64,000 nt of DNA, taken from NCBI RefSeq assembly GCF_030268965.1, contig NZ_BSSE01000003.1, positions 186,001 to 250,000 on the forward strand, given 5' to 3'. A model generated the notes under the pieces. It was not told where the DNA came from. It saw only the letters and a program-made list of their open reading frames with translations, and did no database searches. The position numbers were made by a program, and so were the translations under genes. Positions 45,962-54,598 of this stretch are shown here, piece after piece (within the stretch, counting starts at the first letter, position 1; each line of letters begins with the position of its first letter). Origin of the DNA: Microtetraspora sp. NBRC 16547 (GTDB lineage Bacteria > Actinomycetota > Actinomycetes > Streptosporangiales > Streptosporangiaceae).

Positions 45962-45996
45962 GTGCACCACCTCGGCTCGCCGCACCAGCGCCTCCC

Positions 45997-46066
45997 ACCA
46001 CCGGGCCTGCCACCACAGGGCCCGCCACCACAGGGCCCGCCACCATCGGGCCTGCCGCCACTGGGT
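45997..46066. repeat. 15-bp tandem repeat between converging genes
   Basis: About five copies of a unit near GGGCCTGCCACCACA, varying at three positions, just past the PhoX-like stop and before the glpK stop. It is not inside a gene. Confidence 0.85.
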
Positions 46067-46092
46067 TTTCCATCACCAGGATGACGGCGGCG

Positions 46093-47541
46093 TCAGGAGG
46101 CCCAGTCCCGCGCGCGATCGACGGCCTTCTTCCACAGGGCGTAGGAGGCCGTGCCGTCCTCCCGCGCGGGCTCGAACCGGCGGTCGAGCCGCCAGGTGGC
46201 GCGCAGCTCCTCCTGGGAGGACCAGACGCCCGCCCCGAGCCCGGCGAGGAACGCCGCGCCCAGGGCCGTCGTCTCCTGGGCGACCGGCCGCTCGACCGGC
46301 GTGCCGATCTGGTCGGCCTGCAGCTGCATGAGCAGGTCGTTGGCGCTGGCCCCGCCGTCGGCCTTCAGTACGGGAACGGGCAGGTCCATCGTCTCCACGA
46401 TGTCGCGCACCTCGAAGGCGATCGCCTCCAGCGTCGCGCGCACGAGATGCGCCCGCGTCGTGCCGCGCGTGATGCCGAGGATCGTGCCCCGCGCGTCCGG
46501 GTCCCAGTACGGCGCGCCGAGCCCGGTCAGGGCGGGGACGAAGACGACGCCTCCCGAGTCGGGCACCGTCCGGGCGACTGCCTCGGTCTCCGCGGCGCTC
46601 TGGATCAGGCCCAGGCCGTCGCGTAGCCACTGGACGGCGGCCCCGGTGACGAACACCGCCCCTTCGAGCGCGTACGTCATGGCGCCGGACGGAGCCTGCC
46701 AGGCCACCGTGGTGAGCAGCCCCGCCGCCGAGCGGACGATCTCCTCGCCGGTGTTGACCAGGATGAACGAGCCCGTGCCGTACGTGCATTTCACGTCACC
46801 CGGGGAGAAGCAGGTCTGGCCGAACAGCGCGGCCTGCTGGTCGCCCGCCACGCCGCTGATCGGCAGGTCGAGTCCGAGGAACGCCTCGGGAGACGTCCGG
46901 CCGATGTCCCCGTAATTCGGCACGAGCTCCGGCAGCGCCTTCACCGGCACGCCGAACAGCTCGCAGAGTTCCGGCGACCAGGCGCCGCGCGTGATGTCGT
47001 ACAGCAGGGTCCTGGACGCGTTGGACGGGTCGGTGACGTGCCGCCGGCCGTTCGTGAGGCGGGCGATCAGATAGGAGTCGACCGTGCCGATCGCCAGGTT
47101 GCCCGCGTTCCACGACCCGGGGTCGTTCTCCGCCAGCCAGGCCAGCTTGGTTCCAGTGAAATACGGGTCGAGCCGCAGGCCCGTCAGCTCGGACACCCGC
47201 GGCTCGTGCGCGCGGAGCCGGTCGCAGACGTCCGATGAGCGGCGGTCCTGCCAGACGATCGCCCGGCGCGGGGCGGCCAGCGTCGTCCGGTCCCACAGGA
47301 CCGCGGTCTCCCGCTGGTTCGTGATGCCGACGCACCGGGGAGTCGTCGCGGACCCGTCCAGCGCGGTACGGCAGGCCGCCAGCGTCGCCTGCCAGATCTC
47401 CTCGGGGGCATGCTCGACCCAGCCCGGCCGGGGAAAGTGCTGCGCGAACTCCTCGTATCCCCGTGACTCGATCCGGCCGTCCTCGGACACGACCAGGGCG
47501 GTCACCCCGGTCGTTCCCGCGTCGATCGCCAGGACGCTCAC
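46093..47541 (-). CDS. glpK: Glycerol kinase
   Basis: Makes glycerol 3-phosphate from glycerol and ATP. 482 residues from GTG 47541, which follows GGAGG; the frame extends upstream but this start gives the family's usual SVLAIDAGTTGVTALVV. FGGY motifs: GITNQRETAVLWD (Arg-Glu that binds glycerol), DPSNASRTLLYDI, GVAGDQQAALFGQTCF, KCTYGTGSFILVNTG and LKADGGASANDLLMQLQAD. Glycerol-binding residues are intact. No glpF or glpD is adjacent. Its 5' side faces pfkA across 326 bp. Confidence 0.94.
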   Translation of the reverse strand: MSVLAIDAGTTGVTALVVSEDGRIESRGYEEFAQHFPRPGWVEHAPEEIWQATLAACRTALDGSATTPRCVGITNQRETAVLWDRTTLAAPRRAIVWQDRRSSDVCDRLRAHEPRVSELTGLRLDPYFTGTKLAWLAENDPGSWNAGNLAIGTVDSYLIARLTNGRRHVTDPSNASRTLLYDITRGAWSPELCELFGVPVKALPELVPNYGDIGRTSPEAFLGLDLPISGVAGDQQAALFGQTCFSPGDVKCTYGTGSFILVNTGEEIVRSAAGLLTTVAWQAPSGAMTYALEGAVFVTGAAVQWLRDGLGLIQSAAETEAVARTVPDSGGVVFVPALTGLGAPYWDPDARGTILGITRGTTRAHLVRATLEAIAFEVRDIVETMDLPVPVLKADGGASANDLLMQLQADQIGTPVERPVAQETTALGAAFLAGLGAGVWSSQEELRATWRLDRRFEPAREDGTASYALWKKAVDRARDWAS

Positions 47542-47867
47542 CGCGCCTCCTTCGCCGGCACGTTGGCTACTGTGTTGTGGGCGGATATTAACCCGGGTTC
47601 GCCGTCCGGGCAGGGTGCGTCGGCCCGGAAACCGGCCCGGAGAGCCAGCGCCGAACGGCCGATGCGCCGGGGGAGGCTGATAAGGAACGCGGCGCCGCGC
47701 GGCCGGTCGTGAGAATCCCGGCGCGGCACAGGCCCGCTGATTAGGCTTGATCACTCAACCTCACGCTTGGTCTAGACCATTGGTGCCACCTCGGGCAGAA
47801 TGCGTTGCGTTGACGCGCTGGAGTGCCGGCACCGGTCTGGCCGTGGATACATATGGAGGAACCCGTC
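47542..47867. other. Divergent promoter region of glpK and pfkA
   Basis: 326 bp with no gene. It holds an exact 12-bp DasR-type palindrome at 47768-47779 and a T/A-richer patch near 47745-47780; a TTGACG at 47809 is a possible -35 for pfkA. I see no riboswitch. Confidence 0.65.
47768..47779. promoter_or_regulatory. DasR-type (dre) operator
   Basis: TGGTCTAGACCA, a perfect palindrome identical to the core of the dre bound by the GntR/HutC regulator DasR in Streptomyces, which senses glucosamine-6-phosphate. It sits 89 bp before the pfkA start and 227 bp before the glpK start. Flanks are not fully consensus beyond the core. Confidence 0.7.
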
Positions 47868-48893
47868 ATGCGTATCGGAGTGCTGACCGGAGGCGGAGAC
47901 TGCCCCGGTCTGAACGCCGTGATCCGCGCCGTCGTCCGCAAGGGCATCGGGGTCTACGGACACGAGTTCGTCGGCTACCGTGACGGTTGGCGTGGCCCGC
48001 TGGAGGGCGAGACCATGGAGCTGGGCATCCCGGCCGTGCGCGGCATCCTTCCGCGCGGCGGCACGATCCTCGGCTCCTCCCGCACGAACCCGATCAAGAT
48101 CGAGGGCGGCGTCGAGCGGATCAAGGACAATCTCGCCGCGTCCGGAGTCGACGCCCTGATCGCCATCGGCGGGGAGGACACCCTCGGGGTCGCCAAGCAG
48201 CTCTACGACCGCGGCGTGCGGGTCGTCGGCGTTCCCAAGACGATCGACAACGACCTCAACGCCACCGACTACACCTTCGGCTTCGACACCGCCGTGAACA
48301 TCGCGATGGAGGCCATCGACCGCCTCCACACCACGGCCGAGTCGCACCACCGCGCCCTCATCTGCGAGGTGATGGGCCGCCACGCGGGCTGGATCGCGCT
48401 GCACGCCGGGATGGCCGCGGGCGCCAACGTCATCCTGATCCCGGAGAAGCCGTTCGACATCGACCGCGTCTGTTCGTACGTGGAGTCGCGCTTCAAGACC
48501 CGTTACTCGCCCATCATCGTCGTCGCCGAGGGGGCGCACCCGATCGAGGGCCAGATGACCCTGCAGGCCGGGGAGCTCGACGCGTTCGGGCACGTACGGC
48601 TCGGCGGCATCGGCGAGATCCTCGCCGCGGAGATCGAGAAGCGCACCGGCAAGGAGGCCCGCACGACGGTCCTCGGCCACATCCAGCGCGGCGGAACGCC
48701 CACCGCCTACGACCGCGTCCTGGCCACCCGCTTCGGTCTCGGCGCGATCGACGCCGTTCACGAGGGAGATTTCGGCAAGATGGTCGCCCTGAGTGGAACC
48801 GACATCGTCCGCGTCGGCCTCGACGCGGCGACCGCCGAGATCAAGACCGTCCCGGTCTCGCGCTACGAGGAGGCCGAGGTCTTCTTCGGCTGA
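47868..48893 (+). CDS. pfkA: 6-phosphofructokinase, predicted PPi-type
   Basis: 341 residues, ATG 47868 after GGAGG. Catalytic TIDND is present (PKTIDNDL, 123-130) and the phosphoryl-donor loop reads GGEDT (101-105). In this superfamily Gly104/Gly124 go with ATP and Asp104/Lys124 go with pyrophosphate; here residue 104 is Asp and 124 is Lys. GVLTGGGDCPGLNAVI (4-19), MGRHAGWIALHAG and GHIQRGGTP are conserved. It catalyses the fructose-6-phosphate/fructose-1,6-bisphosphate step in the cytoplasm, reversibly if PPi-linked. Some actinobacterial ATP enzymes carry related motifs, so the donor is a prediction. Confidence 0.93.
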   Translation: MRIGVLTGGGDCPGLNAVIRAVVRKGIGVYGHEFVGYRDGWRGPLEGETMELGIPAVRGILPRGGTILGSSRTNPIKIEGGVERIKDNLAASGVDALIAIGGEDTLGVAKQLYDRGVRVVGVPKTIDNDLNATDYTFGFDTAVNIAMEAIDRLHTTAESHHRALICEVMGRHAGWIALHAGMAAGANVILIPEKPFDIDRVCSYVESRFKTRYSPIIVVAEGAHPIEGQMTLQAGELDAFGHVRLGGIGEILAAEIEKRTGKEARTTVLGHIQRGGTPTAYDRVLATRFGLGAIDAVHEGDFGKMVALSGTDIVRVGLDAATAEIKTVPVSRYEEAEVFFG

Positions 48894-48907
48894 CCGGCAT
48901 CGCAAAG

Positions 48908-48941
48908 GAAGGGCCGCCCCGGGGTTCCGGGGCGGCCCTTC
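48908..48941 (+). terminator. Terminator after pfkA
   Basis: 15-bp perfect stem (48908-48922 with 48927-48941) and 4-base loop, 15 bases past the pfkA stop, ending in TTC; no long T run. Confidence 0.85.
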
Positions 48942-48978
48942 GCGGCCTCAACCCTCATCCGGGCCCTCATCCGGGCCC

Positions 48979-49480
48979 TCAACCAGGACGGTGGTGGTGT
49001 TGCGGCTCGTGGGGGAAGGGCAGCATCGATCCGGCCCGCCGCTCGGCCAGCCACTCCACCAGTTCCGCCTCCGCGCGCAGCTCGCGCTCCGACGGTGCGA
49101 GGATCGCCGAGAGCAGCGCTTCCCGTGAGCAGCCCGCCCGCGAGCAGCGGGCCCGGCCGCGCGCCGCCGTACGTGACGAGGAACAGCCCGGCGCCGACCA
49201 CGGTCACCGCGATGAGCGCGGAGGCGACGGTGAGCGGGATGTCATAGCGGATCGGGACGTGCCCAACGTCGAACCCCATCATCGCGATGAAGTGCATGAC
49301 CCAGATCCCGGTGCCGCCGATCGACACGGCGCCTCTGGCGAGCCAGCGCACCCGCGCGCCGCCGATCGCGAAGCGGGCGCGCGCGGTCAGCATCAGCCCG
49401 AGCATCGAGCCGATGCTGGACATCACGTAGGCGAGCAGCGGGGTGAGCAGCCCGTACGAAAAATGGTTTATGTGTGCCAT
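48979..49480 (-). pseudogene. MHYT-domain membrane protein, internally deleted and frameshifted
   Basis: ATG 49480 (with AGGTGA upstream) starts MAHINHFSYGLLTPLLAYVMS and runs through three to four helices with one MHYT-like motif (WVMHFIAMMGFDV). After LLAGGLLTG (near 49130) the frame departs into Arg/Pro-rich sequence. In the neighbouring frame the DNA still encodes a normal hydrophilic tail (LRAEAELVEWLAERRAGSML, then PFPHEPQHHHRPG and a stop at 48979). The second and third MHYT units expected for a seven-helix protein are missing, so an internal deletion with a phase shift joined the N-terminal half to the tail. Confidence 0.7.
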
Positions 49481-50147
49481 GAATTCACCTTTCGGTAAAT
49501 CGAGACACCGGGAGTATCGCAATAGAACGGCATTTATGAGGTTGGTGTGGTTGATGCCCAAGGCGTGGGGTGGGCATTTTCGTCCCGGGGGAGTGGTAAT
49601 GCATCACCGATGCGGAAGGCGGCACTCCGAGTGAGGTTCGGTTCACGTTTTCCGAGGTGAAGATCGCGGATGGGGCTCCTCCCCGGTTTTGACTGGACGA
49701 AATGGCCCGATATTGGTCCGATCTTGTTTCGATCTGGACGTGACCGGAAAGTCAGTGCTCGGAGGTTTTCGGTGGTGAGGGGGAATTCCCGGGCGGGGTT
49801 CCTGGATCGCGCCGGCGAAATCTCTACCTGTATCCGGCGTGACATTCGGTGAGGGCGTCCCCTACGTGCCGTTGCGTCCCTTTGTGGTCCTTGCGGTGCC
49901 CTTGCGCGTACCGGCCGGTCTCATGGACGGGGCAAGCCCGTCCGGCCTGCACCTGATCCCCTTGCCGGTCGAGGCTCTCCGGCTGGGGCGGAGGGGGGGC
50001 GAGCGCGGACTAAAGTAGCGGGACCGCGGCGTTGTGCCTTGCCGGACGTGCCTTGCCGGACCGGTTTCCGGTTCGCCGTAGCCGCCCGTACGCGCCACAC
50101 TTGCGGTAGCCCTACCTGTCTCGAACCGCTTCGCCGGAGGTAACACG
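49481..50147. other. Intergenic region upstream of thiI
   Basis: About 670 bp. The first half is less GC-rich (CGATATTGGTCCGATCTTG region at 49700); later there is a repeat of CCTTGCCGGAC (50037, 50050). Open frames here have poor codon bias and no ribosome site. I see no RNA gene or mobile element. Confidence 0.6.
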
Positions 50148-51356
50148 ATGTCCGTGACGGCCATGTCGGCCCTGGGTGAGCCCTGCGTGCTGCTCAAGCT
50201 GGGCGAGGTCGTCCTCAAGGGCAGGAACCGCGAGCTCTTCGAGAGCCGGCTGCGCGCCAACATCAAGGCCGCGCTCAAGGAGTTCACGGTCGACATCCGG
50301 CAGCGGCACGGCGTGATCGCGCTGTTCCTCCCCGCGGGCACCTCCGTGGACGTCGCCGAGGCGGTGGCGCAGCGCGTGTCCGAGGTGCCCGGCCTGGTAC
50401 GGGTCAACCTCGCCTGGCGGGTCGCCAAGACCCCCGAGGCCGTCACCGACGCCGCCATCGAGCTGATCAAGGACAGGGACGAGGTCGCGCGCAAGGCGCG
50501 GTTCGCCGTGCGCTCGCGCCGCAGGGACAAGCGCTTCCCGCTCCGCTCCAACGAGCTGGACCGCCTCGTCGGCGGCCACATCAACGACACGTACGGCCTG
50601 CCGGTCGACCTGAAGAACCCCGAGCTGACCGTCTACATCGAGGTGGACCGGGACGAGGTCTTCGTCTTCACCGACGGGCTGCCCGGCCAGGGCGGCCTGC
50701 CGGTCGGCTCCAGCGGGCGGGCGCTGGTCCTGATGTCCGGCGGCATCGACTCGCCGGTCGCCGCCTACCGCATGATGCGCCGCGGCCTGCGGGTGGACTT
50801 CCTGCACTTCTCCGGCATCCCGTTCACCACGTCCGAGTCGATCTACAAGGCGTACGCGCTGGTCCGCCGCCTTGACCGGTTCCAGGGGAAGTCACGCCTG
50901 TGGGTGGTGCCGTTCGGCAAGGCACAGCAGTCCATCAAGGCTTCCGGACAGGACAGGCTGGCGGTGATCGCGCAGCGGCGGCTGATGCTGAAGACGGCGG
51001 AAGAGGTCGCCCACCGCATCCGCGCGGAGGCGCTGATCACCGGAGACTCGCTCGGCCAGGTCTCGTCGCAGACGCTGGCCAACATCACCGCGCAGGACCA
51101 CGCGGTCGACATGCCCATCCTGCGGCCGCTGATCGGGCTGGACAAGACCGAGATCATGGCCGAGGCGCGGCGGATCGGCACGCTGGAGATCTCCGAGCTG
51201 CCGGACGAGGACTGCTGCACCCTCCTCGCACCGCGTACGGCCGAGACCCGGGCCAAGATCGAGGACCTCAAGCAGATCGAGAAGCGGCTCGACGCCGAGG
51301 AGCTGGCCGTCCAGCTCGCCGACTCCCTGCAGGAGTACAAGCTCGAAGGCGTCTGA
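50148..51356 (+). CDS. thiI: tRNA 4-thiouridine synthase ThiI
   Basis: Adds sulfur to U8 of tRNA and may supply sulfur for thiamine synthesis. 402 residues, ATG 50148 with GGAGG nine bases upstream. N-terminal ferredoxin-like domain and THUMP (about 60-165), then the PP-loop adenylation site VLMSGGIDSPVAAYRMM (195-210). The C-terminal rhodanese domain with the catalytic Cys of E. coli ThiI is absent, as in many bacteria, so the sulfur donor must come from a cysteine desulfurase. Monocistronic. Confidence 0.93.
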   Translation: MSVTAMSALGEPCVLLKLGEVVLKGRNRELFESRLRANIKAALKEFTVDIRQRHGVIALFLPAGTSVDVAEAVAQRVSEVPGLVRVNLAWRVAKTPEAVTDAAIELIKDRDEVARKARFAVRSRRRDKRFPLRSNELDRLVGGHINDTYGLPVDLKNPELTVYIEVDRDEVFVFTDGLPGQGGLPVGSSGRALVLMSGGIDSPVAAYRMMRRGLRVDFLHFSGIPFTTSESIYKAYALVRRLDRFQGKSRLWVVPFGKAQQSIKASGQDRLAVIAQRRLMLKTAEEVAHRIRAEALITGDSLGQVSSQTLANITAQDHAVDMPILRPLIGLDKTEIMAEARRIGTLEISELPDEDCCTLLAPRTAETRAKIEDLKQIEKRLDAEELAVQLADSLQEYKLEGV

Positions 51357-51386
51357 CCAGGCCGGTGCGGTGGCCCGGTCGTCCGG

Positions 51387-52982
51387 TCAGAAGGACGGCT
51401 CCCGATAACCGTAGATGTCGTCGAGGTCGTACAGCGCGATCTCGTCGGGGGCCTCCTTCGCCGCCTGGCGCAGGTGCTCCGAGAAGCCGTGCATGGAGAA
51501 GATCGCGAGTACGGCGTTCTCCGCCTTGTGGTCCTTGGCCAGCAGCGCCCGGATGTGGCGAAGGCGCTCCAGGTCCTTCAGGCCGCGCGGCCGCTCGGTC
51601 GCCTTGGTCTCGCCGATGGCGGTGATCGTCGAACCCTTGGGGCGGCCACTGGTGTTGTGAGCGAGACCGATGTAGTCCACCTCGTGGGTGGTCCGGTTGG
51701 CCGGGTCGGGCACCAGGGCCCAGCCGTCCGTGCCGAGGTCGGTCCGGTTGTACAGCAGGCGGAACGCGCTCCACGTGGCGGTCTGCTCGAACGCCGGGCC
51801 GATCACCTGGGAGCGGAAGCTCTGCTGCGCGTCCCGCCAGGCGTCCTCCGGAGTCGTCACCCCGCGCGCCAGATCGCGCATGCGCGACTCGACCACGGCG
51901 TGATGGAAGCGGACGATCGGGTCGTTCAGCCGGAACAGGTAGTCGCGGGGCCGTAGGAGGTCGCGCCACTCCTCGACGTACCGCATGGCCACCAGCCGGG
52001 CGACGATCCCGTCGGTCTCGTCCTTGGAACGGCCGATGGCCCCGCCGATCTCCGTCAGGGTGGCGTTGCCTTCGGAGATCGCCTTCATCGCCTGCCGGTA
52101 GATGTCCTTGTCCGTGATGCGCGGGTCCTCGCGGAGCAGGCGATCGATCTCGGCCTCGGTGAAGAAGTCCGGCCGTGGCCGGAGCAGTGCGTCGGCGAGC
52201 CAGGCGTCCAGTTCCTCCATCGTCTGCGGAATCGGGAGCCCCGTCAGTTGCAGGAGCGGATTCCGATAGCCCGGAGCGCCGCCGAGCGCCGCGAAGAGGG
52301 TGAACGCCACCCGGCGATCCTCGATCCCCCAGAACCGCGCCATGTCGACATGGTCGAATGGGTCCATGGTCAGCTTGAAGGTGAGGCGGCCGAAGAGCGG
52401 CCGGGAGCCGTGACCGAGCTCGTGGATCACCGACATCGCCGAGCCGCAGAGCAACATGCGCCCCTCGATGAGCCGGTCGTAGTAGCCGATCCAGAGGCCG
52501 GGCTTGCCGGGCTCGCCGCGCCGGAACGAGCTGGTGTCGTAGATCGACTTCACGATCGACTGCAGGTCCGGGGTGTCCCGCAGCAGATAGGGGAACTCGT
52601 CGATCACGACGGGGGGAATCCGGTTTCCCTCGCTCCTGCTGAACGTCGCGTCCATCGCGATCTGGAGCAGCAGGTCCCACGTGTCGGGCGCGTCGAGAGT
52701 CAGGGCCGACAGTTCGGCGGCCCGGGACGGGTCGTAGGTGCTCAGCTCCTTACGGAACCGCTGCTGGACTTTGATGAGCGTCTCCTCGAGGCGCGCCTCG
52801 AAGTAGAACCCGCCGGTCGCGACGGTGAAGTGCTTGAGAAGGTAGGACTTCCCGGTGCGGCGACGGCCGGCCAGTGCGGCCACCCCCGAGCCCGGGGTTC
52901 CGATGGGAGAAGGCCGCGCGAACCGCTCCAGGATCTCCCAGTCCTCGTCGCGGTCAACGATGTCGTCAGGTTTGGGCAACAT
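51387..52982 (-). CDS. AAA ATPase with C-terminal PD-(D/E)xK-like (DUF234-type) domain
   Basis: 531 residues from ATG 52982. Walker A ALAGRRRTGKSYLLKHF (35-51), Walker B PVVIDEFPYLL, sensor GSAMSVIHEL, a winged-helix region (about 290-370: GNATLTEIGGAIGRSKDETDGIV), and a C-terminal domain with VDYIGL then ITAIGETKATERPRG, which fits the D-x(n)-E-x-K core of restriction-like nucleases. This is the archaeal-type ATPase/DUF234 family, found mostly in archaea and patchily in bacteria; biological role is unknown, possibly mobile or defensive. It converges on thiI. Confidence 0.85.
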   Translation of the reverse strand: MLPKPDDIVDRDEDWEILERFARPSPIGTPGSGVAALAGRRRTGKSYLLKHFTVATGGFYFEARLEETLIKVQQRFRKELSTYDPSRAAELSALTLDAPDTWDLLLQIAMDATFSRSEGNRIPPVVIDEFPYLLRDTPDLQSIVKSIYDTSSFRRGEPGKPGLWIGYYDRLIEGRMLLCGSAMSVIHELGHGSRPLFGRLTFKLTMDPFDHVDMARFWGIEDRRVAFTLFAALGGAPGYRNPLLQLTGLPIPQTMEELDAWLADALLRPRPDFFTEAEIDRLLREDPRITDKDIYRQAMKAISEGNATLTEIGGAIGRSKDETDGIVARLVAMRYVEEWRDLLRPRDYLFRLNDPIVRFHHAVVESRMRDLARGVTTPEDAWRDAQQSFRSQVIGPAFEQTATWSAFRLLYNRTDLGTDGWALVPDPANRTTHEVDYIGLAHNTSGRPKGSTITAIGETKATERPRGLKDLERLRHIRALLAKDHKAENAVLAIFSMHGFSEHLRQAAKEAPDEIALYDLDDIYGYREPSF

Positions 52983-53209
52983 GCGGGCAGCGTATTTTCC
53001 CGGCTCGGCCGTCCGCTGGGATTCCAGGAAACCCTTCCGACCTGCGGTTATATGCGGATTTCGCGACGAATGTGCCCCGCCGGTCGGTACGGCTCGCCGC
53101 TCGTGGCGCAAGCCGTACCCGCTCGTCCGCGGCCGGACGGCCGCACATTCAGAAGGTCAGGGGCGCGAGGCCACGCGGTGGCGGGCCGCGCCCCGAGGCG
53201 AGCCGGAGA

Positions 53210-54256
53210 TCACGCGGGCACCGGGACCGCGTGCGTGGCGTCGGCGAGCGTACGGCCCAGCAGCGGGGGGAACTGGCGCATCACCCGCGCGAGCTCGCGC
53301 AGGTCGCCGTTGACCAGGGCCTGGGGGCCGTCGCAGAGCGCCTGCTCGGGGTGGGGGTGGACGTCGATGATCACGCCGTCGGCGCCGACCGCGATGGCCG
53401 CGCGGGTGAGCGGCAGGACGAGGTCGCGGCGGCCGCCCGAGTGGGACGGGTCGATGATCACGGGGAGGTGGGAGAGCCGCTGCGCGACGGGGACCGCGGA
53501 GACGTCCAGGGTGTTGCGGGTGGCGGTCTCGAACGTGCGGATGCCGCGCTCGCACAGCACGATGTCGAGGTTGCCGCGCTGGGCGATGTACTCGGCCGAC
53601 ATCAGCCACTCTTCGATCGTGCCGCTCATGCCGCGCTTGAGCATGACCGGCTTGCCCGCCGCGCCGACCGCCTGGAGCAGCGCGAAGTTCTGCGTGTTGC
53701 GGGTGCCGATCTGCAGCATGTCCGCGTAGGACGCGACCAGCTCGACGTCGTGGGCGTCCACCACCTCGGTGACGATCGGCAGGCCGGTCTTCTCGCGTAC
53801 GTCGGCGAGGATCCGCAGGCCCTCCTCGCCCAGCCCCTGGAAGGCGTACGGCGAGGTGCGCGGCTTGAAGGCGCCGCCGCGCAGCAGGGTCGCGCCCGCG
53901 GCCTTGGCCATCTCGGCCGCCTCCAGGGTCTGCTGCGGGGTCTCGACGGCGCACGGGCCCGCGATCAGCGTCACGGTGTCCGGGCCGATCGGCACCCCGC
54001 CCACCCTGACGGTCGACCGTTCCGGGTGGTTCTCCCGGCTGACCAGCTTGTACGGCACGGACACGCGCATGACGTCCGCGACGCCGGACATGCCGCGCAG
54101 GTTCAGCGCCGCGAACCGTTCGACGTCGCCGACCAGCCCGATGATCGTCCGGCTCACGCCGCTGCTGACGAACGCCTCGCCGCCGGCCGTGGCGACGAGC
54201 CCGACGATCGACTCGATGTCGCCCTGGGTCGCCTCGGACCCCATGACGATGACCAT
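53210..54256 (-). CDS. aroF: DAHP synthase (3-deoxy-7-phosphoheptulonate synthase)
   Basis: First step of aromatic amino acid synthesis: PEP + erythrose-4-phosphate. I choose ATG 54256, which AGGAG precedes by five bases; a GTG at 54262 lies on top of the SD. 348 residues. N-terminal ferredoxin-like regulatory domain (about 1-75), then a (beta/alpha)8 barrel: TLIAGPCAVE, LLRGGAFKPRTSPYAFQG, IGTRNTQNF, CERGIRTFE and VIIDPSHSGGRRD hold the metal and phosphate ligands. This is the AroF/KDO8P-synthase-like class (I-beta), not the plant-like class II. Expression is predicted to be attenuated by the leader upstream. Confidence 0.95.
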   Translation of the reverse strand: MVIVMGSEATQGDIESIVGLVATAGGEAFVSSGVSRTIIGLVGDVERFAALNLRGMSGVADVMRVSVPYKLVSRENHPERSTVRVGGVPIGPDTVTLIAGPCAVETPQQTLEAAEMAKAAGATLLRGGAFKPRTSPYAFQGLGEEGLRILADVREKTGLPIVTEVVDAHDVELVASYADMLQIGTRNTQNFALLQAVGAAGKPVMLKRGMSGTIEEWLMSAEYIAQRGNLDIVLCERGIRTFETATRNTLDVSAVPVAQRLSHLPVIIDPSHSGGRRDLVLPLTRAAIAVGADGVIIDVHPHPEQALCDGPQALVNGDLRELARVMRQFPPLLGRTLADATHAVPVPA

Positions 54257-54296
54257 GGTCACTCCTAGTGGGTGCTGTCGTTTTCCTCGCGAAACG

Positions 54297-54334
54297 CGAA
54301 AGGCCCCGGGTCCGTGTGGACCCGGGGCCTTTCG
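54297..54334 (-). terminator. Attenuator hairpin ahead of aroF
   Basis: 17-bp perfect stem (arms 54297-54313 and 54318-54334) with a 4-base loop, followed on the minus strand by CGTTTCGCG. It begins 13 bases after the leader-peptide stop and ends about 40 bases before the aroF start, inside the leader. The 5' arm includes GGGTCC, which can also pair with GGACCC in the leader-peptide coding sequence (54381-54386), a possible antiterminator. Confidence 0.8.
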
Positions 54335-54347
54335 TTCGCCTTGGCTG

Positions 54348-54416
54348 TCAGCGCAGCGCTAAGGGGCGAGCGGTCCCTGCGGGTCCGTCGCCATACCAAA
54401 ACTCAGCGATACGCAT
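54348..54416 (-). CDS. Aromatic amino acid leader peptide (Phe-Trp-Tyr) upstream of aroF
   Basis: A 22-residue peptide from ATG 54416 to TGA 54348. It begins MRIAEFWYGDG and carries Phe, Trp and Tyr as three consecutive codons (TTT TGG TAT, 54401-54393), the three end products that control DAHP synthase. The stop lies 13 bases before the attenuator. A candidate -10 (TATATT, 54429-54424) is seven bases upstream of the ATG, so the leader may be translated from a leaderless or nearly leaderless RNA. No -35 is obvious. I see no strong SD. Confidence 0.82.
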   Translation of the reverse strand: MRIAEFWYGDGPAGTARPLALR

Positions 54417-54598
54417 GCCACGCAATATAGCGCATGTCCAACACTGCGAGCGGCGCCCTTCCCTTAAAGCGATCATGGGGTGAAGGGGCGATGCACCCCC
54501 GCGTCCGGCTCCGCCGATCACGCCGGGCCGACGGGCGGCGGAGCCGCTGGCGGGGTCCCGGTGGCGGGGAACTGAACGGCTGGTGGCAGGATGGCGAC

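Noticed and set aside
49534-49845. 103-codon minus-strand frame in the thiI upstream region
   Set aside because: No ribosome site, unusual codon use and no recognisable domain.
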